Source: Bordetella parapertussis (lineage in GTDB: Bacteria > Pseudomonadota > Gammaproteobacteria > Burkholderiales > Burkholderiaceae). From it: a stretch of DNA of 9,849 nt. Each line of letters starts with the position of its first letter. Positions within the stretch are counted from its first letter, which is position 1. The stretch spans positions 1 through 9,849 of the forward strand of contig CAMDLJ010000069.1 of NCBI GenBank assembly GCA_945901665.1. Direction: 5' to 3'. The notes beneath the pieces were generated by a model that saw nothing but the letters and a program-made list of their open reading frames with translations, made no database searches and was not told the origin of the DNA. Positions 7,561 to 9,849 of the stretch are shown piece by piece. Made by a program: the position numbers and the translations under genes.

Positions 7561-7585
7561 GTCACACTTTTTGTCGTGTCGTCAA
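7556..7585 (-). promoter_or_regulatory. Sigma-70 promoter of the ribosomal operon
   Basis: On the minus strand the -35 box is TTGACG (7580-7585) and the -10 box is CATAAT (7556-7561), separated by 18 bp. Each matches five of six consensus bases. AAATAAA directly upstream of the -35 box resembles a short UP element. The discriminator after the -10 box is CTGCGG, GC-rich as in promoters inhibited by ppGpp and DksA. Predicted transcription start is about 7549, giving a leader of about 143 nt before rplN. Strong by eye but not experimentally shown. Confidence 0.72.
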
Positions 7586-7754
7586 TTTATTTGTCCGGCG
7601 ATGCCACAGACTGCCTTTAACCCAGGCCCGGGGCCCAGTTGCGTGCCGCCCATGGATGACAATATCGATAGGGCTACGGCTCCCCAAAGCCCTCGGCCCC
7701 AGAGGCGGCTCAGGCCCCTCTCTTTAATAAGACTCAGCATTGAATAGGCACCCC

Positions 7755-8588
7755 ATGACAAGCACCACCCCCTTGGCCACCGATTTGCTGGTTTTCATTG
7801 GCGGGGGCAACATGGCCAGTGCGGTTTTGGGTGGTTTGCTCAAGCAAGGTCACCCGCCACAGCAAATTTGCGTGGTCGACCCCGACGCCGCAATCCGGCA
7901 AAACCTGCACCAGCACCTGGGCGTGAACGTGTTGGCCGCGCCAGACGCCACACTGCGTCAAGCCACCCAGGTGATTTGGGCCATCAAGCCCCAGCATTTC
8001 AAAACCGCAGCGGCCCAAGCCAGCCCCTTCACAGCTGGCGCGTTGCATTTGAGCGTGGCAGCCGGGATTCGCTCGGACAGCATCTCACAGTGGCTGGGCA
8101 GCGAGCGCATCGTGCGCGCCATGCCCAACACGCCTGCCCTGGTAGGGCTTGGCCAAACCGGGTTGTATGCCCGTGCGGCCGTATCCCCCGCCGAGCGGCA
8201 GTGGGTGCAACAGGTGTTGGGCTCCACGGGTGCCTGCCTGTGGTTGGCGCAAGAGTCGCAGCTCGATGCGGTCACCGCCTTGTCAGGCTCGGGACCAGCC
8301 TATGTGTTTTACTTCATTGAGGCGATGGTGCACGCTGGGCAGGCCATGGGTTTGAGTGCTGAACAGTCGCAGCAATTGGCCATTGGCACCTTTGTGGGCG
8401 CGTCTGAGTTGGCCCGTGCCAGCACCGAGCCGCCCTCTGTGTTGCGCGAGCGCGTCACCTCCAAAGGCGGCACCACCCACGCCGCCTTGAGCGCTTTGGA
8501 GCATGAGCAAGTGGCCCAAGCTTTCGAGCGCGCCATACAAGCCGCGTGCGCACGTGCCAAAACCTTGGGTGAAGAATTTGGCCGTTGA
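7755..8588 (+). CDS. proC: Pyrroline-5-carboxylate reductase
   Basis: ProC reduces 1-pyrroline-5-carboxylate to L-proline with NAD(P)H, the last step of proline biosynthesis, in the cytoplasm. The 277-aa protein has the Rossmann dinucleotide-binding motif FIGGGNMA (14-21), the IKPQ segment (77-80), MPNTPALVG (123-131), and the C-terminal dimerisation and active-site signatures AVTALSGSGPAYVF (172-185) and VTSKGGTT (234-241). I chose the ATG at 7755, which has a weak TAGG about 6 nt upstream. An in-frame ATG at 7740 would add MNRHP and has no visible ribosome binding site. The gene is divergent from the ribosomal operon. A weak terminator-like hairpin follows it. Confidence 0.97.
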   Translation: MTSTTPLATDLLVFIGGGNMASAVLGGLLKQGHPPQQICVVDPDAAIRQNLHQHLGVNVLAAPDATLRQATQVIWAIKPQHFKTAAAQASPFTAGALHLSVAAGIRSDSISQWLGSERIVRAMPNTPALVGLGQTGLYARAAVSPAERQWVQQVLGSTGACLWLAQESQLDAVTALSGSGPAYVFYFIEAMVHAGQAMGLSAEQSQQLAIGTFVGASELARASTEPPSVLRERVTSKGGTTHAALSALEHEQVAQAFERAIQAACARAKTLGEEFGR

Positions 8589-8599
8589 GCCACGCGTGC

Positions 8600-8619
8600 G
8601 AGAATCAATTCTCTTTTTT
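8600..8619 (+). terminator. Weak terminator-like hairpin after proC
   Basis: GAGAA (8600-8604) can pair with TTCTC (8609-8613) around a 4-nt loop, followed directly by six T. The stem is short and AT-rich, so termination would be partial at best. It lies 12 nt after the proC stop and just before the ribosome binding site of the next gene. Confidence 0.3.
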
Positions 8620-8636
8620 AACCAAGGGATCCAACT

Positions 8637-8864
8637 ATGAAAAAACCCCTCTTGACCCTGGCCAGCGCCATTTTGTTGACCCTGCCCGGCCTGAACTGGG
8701 CGCAACAAGCAGCACCAGCAGCGCCAGCAGCCCCGGCCGTTGCGCCTGCCCCTGCTGTGGCACCTGCCACCGCCACACCGAACAACCCCAGTGCTGCGCC
8801 CAAAGCCGAAAAGAAAAACAAAAAACCAAAGAAGAAAAAAGTCAAAAAAGCCAAAGCGTCTTGA
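8637..8864 (+). CDS. Small exported Ala/Pro-rich protein with lysine tail
   Basis: I do not recognise this 75-aa protein. Residues 1-22 look like a Sec signal peptide: MKK, a hydrophobic core L5-G18, and likely cleavage after A22 (NWA/QQ). Residues 24-55 are a low-complexity Ala/Pro/Val segment, probably disordered. Residues 56-73 hold 12 lysines out of 18. The mature product would be a strongly basic, disordered peptide in the periplasm or outer envelope, possibly contacting LPS, peptidoglycan or nucleic acid; this role is inference. The ATG has AAGGGAT about 9 nt upstream, and a strong terminator follows 4 nt after the TGA stop, supporting a real gene. It lies 48 nt after proC on the same strand. 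Confidence 0.75.
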   Translation: MKKPLLTLASAILLTLPGLNWAQQAAPAAPAAPAVAPAPAVAPATATPNNPSAAPKAEKKNKKPKKKKVKKAKAS

Positions 8865-8867
8865 TCC

Positions 8868-8889
8868 AAGCCCCCACTGGGGGCTTTTT
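8868..8889 (+). terminator. Rho-independent terminator
   Basis: AAGCCCCC (8868-8875) pairs perfectly with GGGGGCTT (8879-8886) around the 3-nt loop ACT, followed by a T-run through 8889. It ends the transcript of the small exported protein, and of proC if they are co-transcribed. On the opposite strand no good U-run follows the stem, so it would serve ubiA poorly. Confidence 0.9.
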
Positions 8890-8914
8890 GCATTTGGCAA
8901 GCCCGGGCCTTGGG

Positions 8915-9838
8915 CTAGGGGGAGACGGCTAAGCCCAGGGCCAAGCCTGCAAACAAGGTGGCAGCCATCCAATGGTTGAGGCGGAAAGCCTTGAAACAAT
9001 CCTCGCGCTCGCGCCAGCGAATCAGCTTGTAATGCCAAGCGGCCTGGGCCACCGCCGCGCACCAAAAAGCCATCCACACGGGGTGGAGGTCTAAGGACGC
9101 CAACCAGCCCCCCCACGACAACAGGTAAACCGCATAAAACCCCATGACCATGGGCACATCGCGCTCCCCCAGGGTGATGGCCGAGGTTTTCATGCCAATG
9201 CGCAAGTCGTCATCGCGATCGACCATGGCGTATTCGGTGTCGTAGGCCAAGACCCAAAACAAATTGCTCAGCAACAAGCCCCAGGCCATCGGGGGCACCG
9301 CATGCCACACGCCGGGCAGCGTCAGCTCTGCGCCACGCACAGCCGCAAACGCCATGGGGATACCAAAACTGAAAGCCACCCCCAGGACCGCTTGGGGCAT
9401 GGACACAAACCTTTTGGCATACGGGTAGACCAAGGTCACCGCCAGCGCCACCACCGACCAGGCCATGGTCACCCCGTTGGTGGTGCACACCAAACCAAAG
9501 GCGCACAGGGCCAGCACAGCCCCCACCACCAAAGCTTCGCGCACCGAAACAGCACCCCGGGTCACCGGTCGCTGGGCGGTGCGCTTGACATGCTTGTCAA
9601 AGTCGCGATCGGCCACATCGTTGACGCAGCAACCGGCGCTGCGCATCAGCACCGTGCCGGCCACAAACACACACAACAAATGCCAACCGGGCCAACCGCC
9701 AGCGGCGATCCACAAGGCCGACAGCGATGGCCACAACAACAACAGCCAACCCGCCGGGCGGTTGAAGCGAATCAGGTCAAGGTAGAGCGCCAGTTTCGTG
9801 GGTGAGCGCGGCGGTTCAAGCGGTGTGGCGTCGTTCAT
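8915..9838 (-). CDS. ubiA: 4-hydroxybenzoate polyprenyltransferase
   Basis: UbiA is an inner-membrane enzyme that attaches the polyprenyl chain to 4-hydroxybenzoate, the first membrane step of ubiquinone synthesis. The 307-aa protein is largely hydrophobic with several membrane segments. It has the two Mg-diphosphate-binding aspartate motifs: NDVADRDFD (73-81) and [12 protein letters not shown] (200-211). [20 protein letters not shown] (24-43) is the typical N-terminal region. The ATG at 9836-9838 is 11 nt from the window edge; no in-frame stop or clear ribosome binding site is visible before it, so the start is provisional. The N-terminus is some 15 residues longer than in E. coli. The gene is convergent with the small exported protein. 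Confidence 0.95.
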   Translation of the reverse strand: MNDATPLEPPRSPTKLALYLDLIRFNRPAGWLLLLWPSLSALWIAAGGWPGWHLLCVFVAGTVLMRSAGCCVNDVADRDFDKHVKRTAQRPVTRGAVSVREALVVGAVLALCAFGLVCTTNGVTMAWSVVALAVTLVYPYAKRFVSMPQAVLGVAFSFGIPMAFAAVRGAELTLPGVWHAVPPMAWGLLLSNLFWVLAYDTEYAMVDRDDDLRIGMKTSAITLGERDVPMVMGFYAVYLLSWGGWLASLDLHPVWMAFWCAAVAQAAWHYKLIRWREREDCFKAFRLNHWMAATLFAGLALGLAVSP

Positions 9839-9849
9839 GGCGAGGGCAA

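Larger units (their letters stand above)
7407..7754. other. Divergent regulatory region between rplN and proC
   Basis: This is 348 nt with no convincing gene. Its left part is the roughly 140-nt untranslated leader of the ribosomal transcript. The middle holds the leftward promoter and a palindrome. The right part (about 7621-7739) is GC-rich, with short repeats such as GGCCCC twice at 7695-7718 and a weak possible hairpin of AGGGCT (7670-7675) with AGCCCT (7688-7693). I see no tRNA, no mobile element and no trace of rpsQ. Confidence 0.7.

Noticed and set aside
7740..7754. Upstream ATG for proC at 7740
   Set aside because: It has no ribosome binding site and adds five residues; 7755 has at least a weak one and fits the family N-terminus.
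8900..8916. Possible terminator for ubiA at its stop codon (AGCCC/GGGCT)
   Set aside because: The stem is only 5 bp and no U-run follows on the minus strand.
8283..9116. 277-codon minus-strand open frame over proC, the small gene and ubiA
   Set aside because: It runs antisense to three better-supported genes and through the terminator, with low-complexity Gly/Phe/Arg content and no family resemblance.

Overview
The window looks like a chromosomal segment of a betaproteobacterium, most likely Burkholderiales and probably family Comamonadaceae. I base this on the remembered protein character of SecY, L5, S14 and S5, on infA lying inside the ribosomal cluster between secY and rpmJ, and on the moderately high GC content. 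The family-level placement is inference from memory, not a search result.

Positions 63-7406 (all minus strand) hold one tightly packed ribosomal-protein cluster. In transcription order it reads rplN, rplX, rplE, rpsN, rpsH, rplF, rplR, rpsE, rpmD, rplO, secY, infA, rpmJ, rpsM, rpsK, rpsD. This is the classical spc operon run directly into the alpha operon. Most gaps are 6-25 nt and rplX/rplE overlap by 4 nt. Only two internal gaps are larger: 72 nt before rpmJ and 86 nt before rpsD. Both contain hairpins. rpoA and rplQ would be expected just left of position 1 but are not in the window. Three genes use non-ATG starts: secY (TTG), rpsN (GTG) and rpsD (GTG). Several reading frames can be extended upstream of the true start; I trimmed secY, rpmD, rplF, rpsN and rplN.

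Positions 7407-7754 form the only long non-coding stretch. It carries a near-consensus sigma-70 promoter facing left for the ribosomal operon (TTGACG, 18 bp, CATAAT), with a GC-rich discriminator and a palindrome at the predicted transcription start. A weaker promoter facing right towards proC may share the same -10 region. The S10 operon, which precedes rplN in E. coli, is not within the sequence upstream.

Positions 7755-9838 hold ordinary housekeeping genes: proC (proline biosynthesis, plus strand), a 75-aa unrecognised exported Ala/Pro/Lys-rich protein (plus strand) with a clear terminator, and ubiA (ubiquinone biosynthesis, minus strand, convergent).

I found no previously undescribed system. 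The points worth a second look are regulatory: the promoter/palindrome region, the structured gaps before rpsD and rpmJ combined with the lack of an E. coli-style alpha leader, and the small lysine-tailed exported protein.
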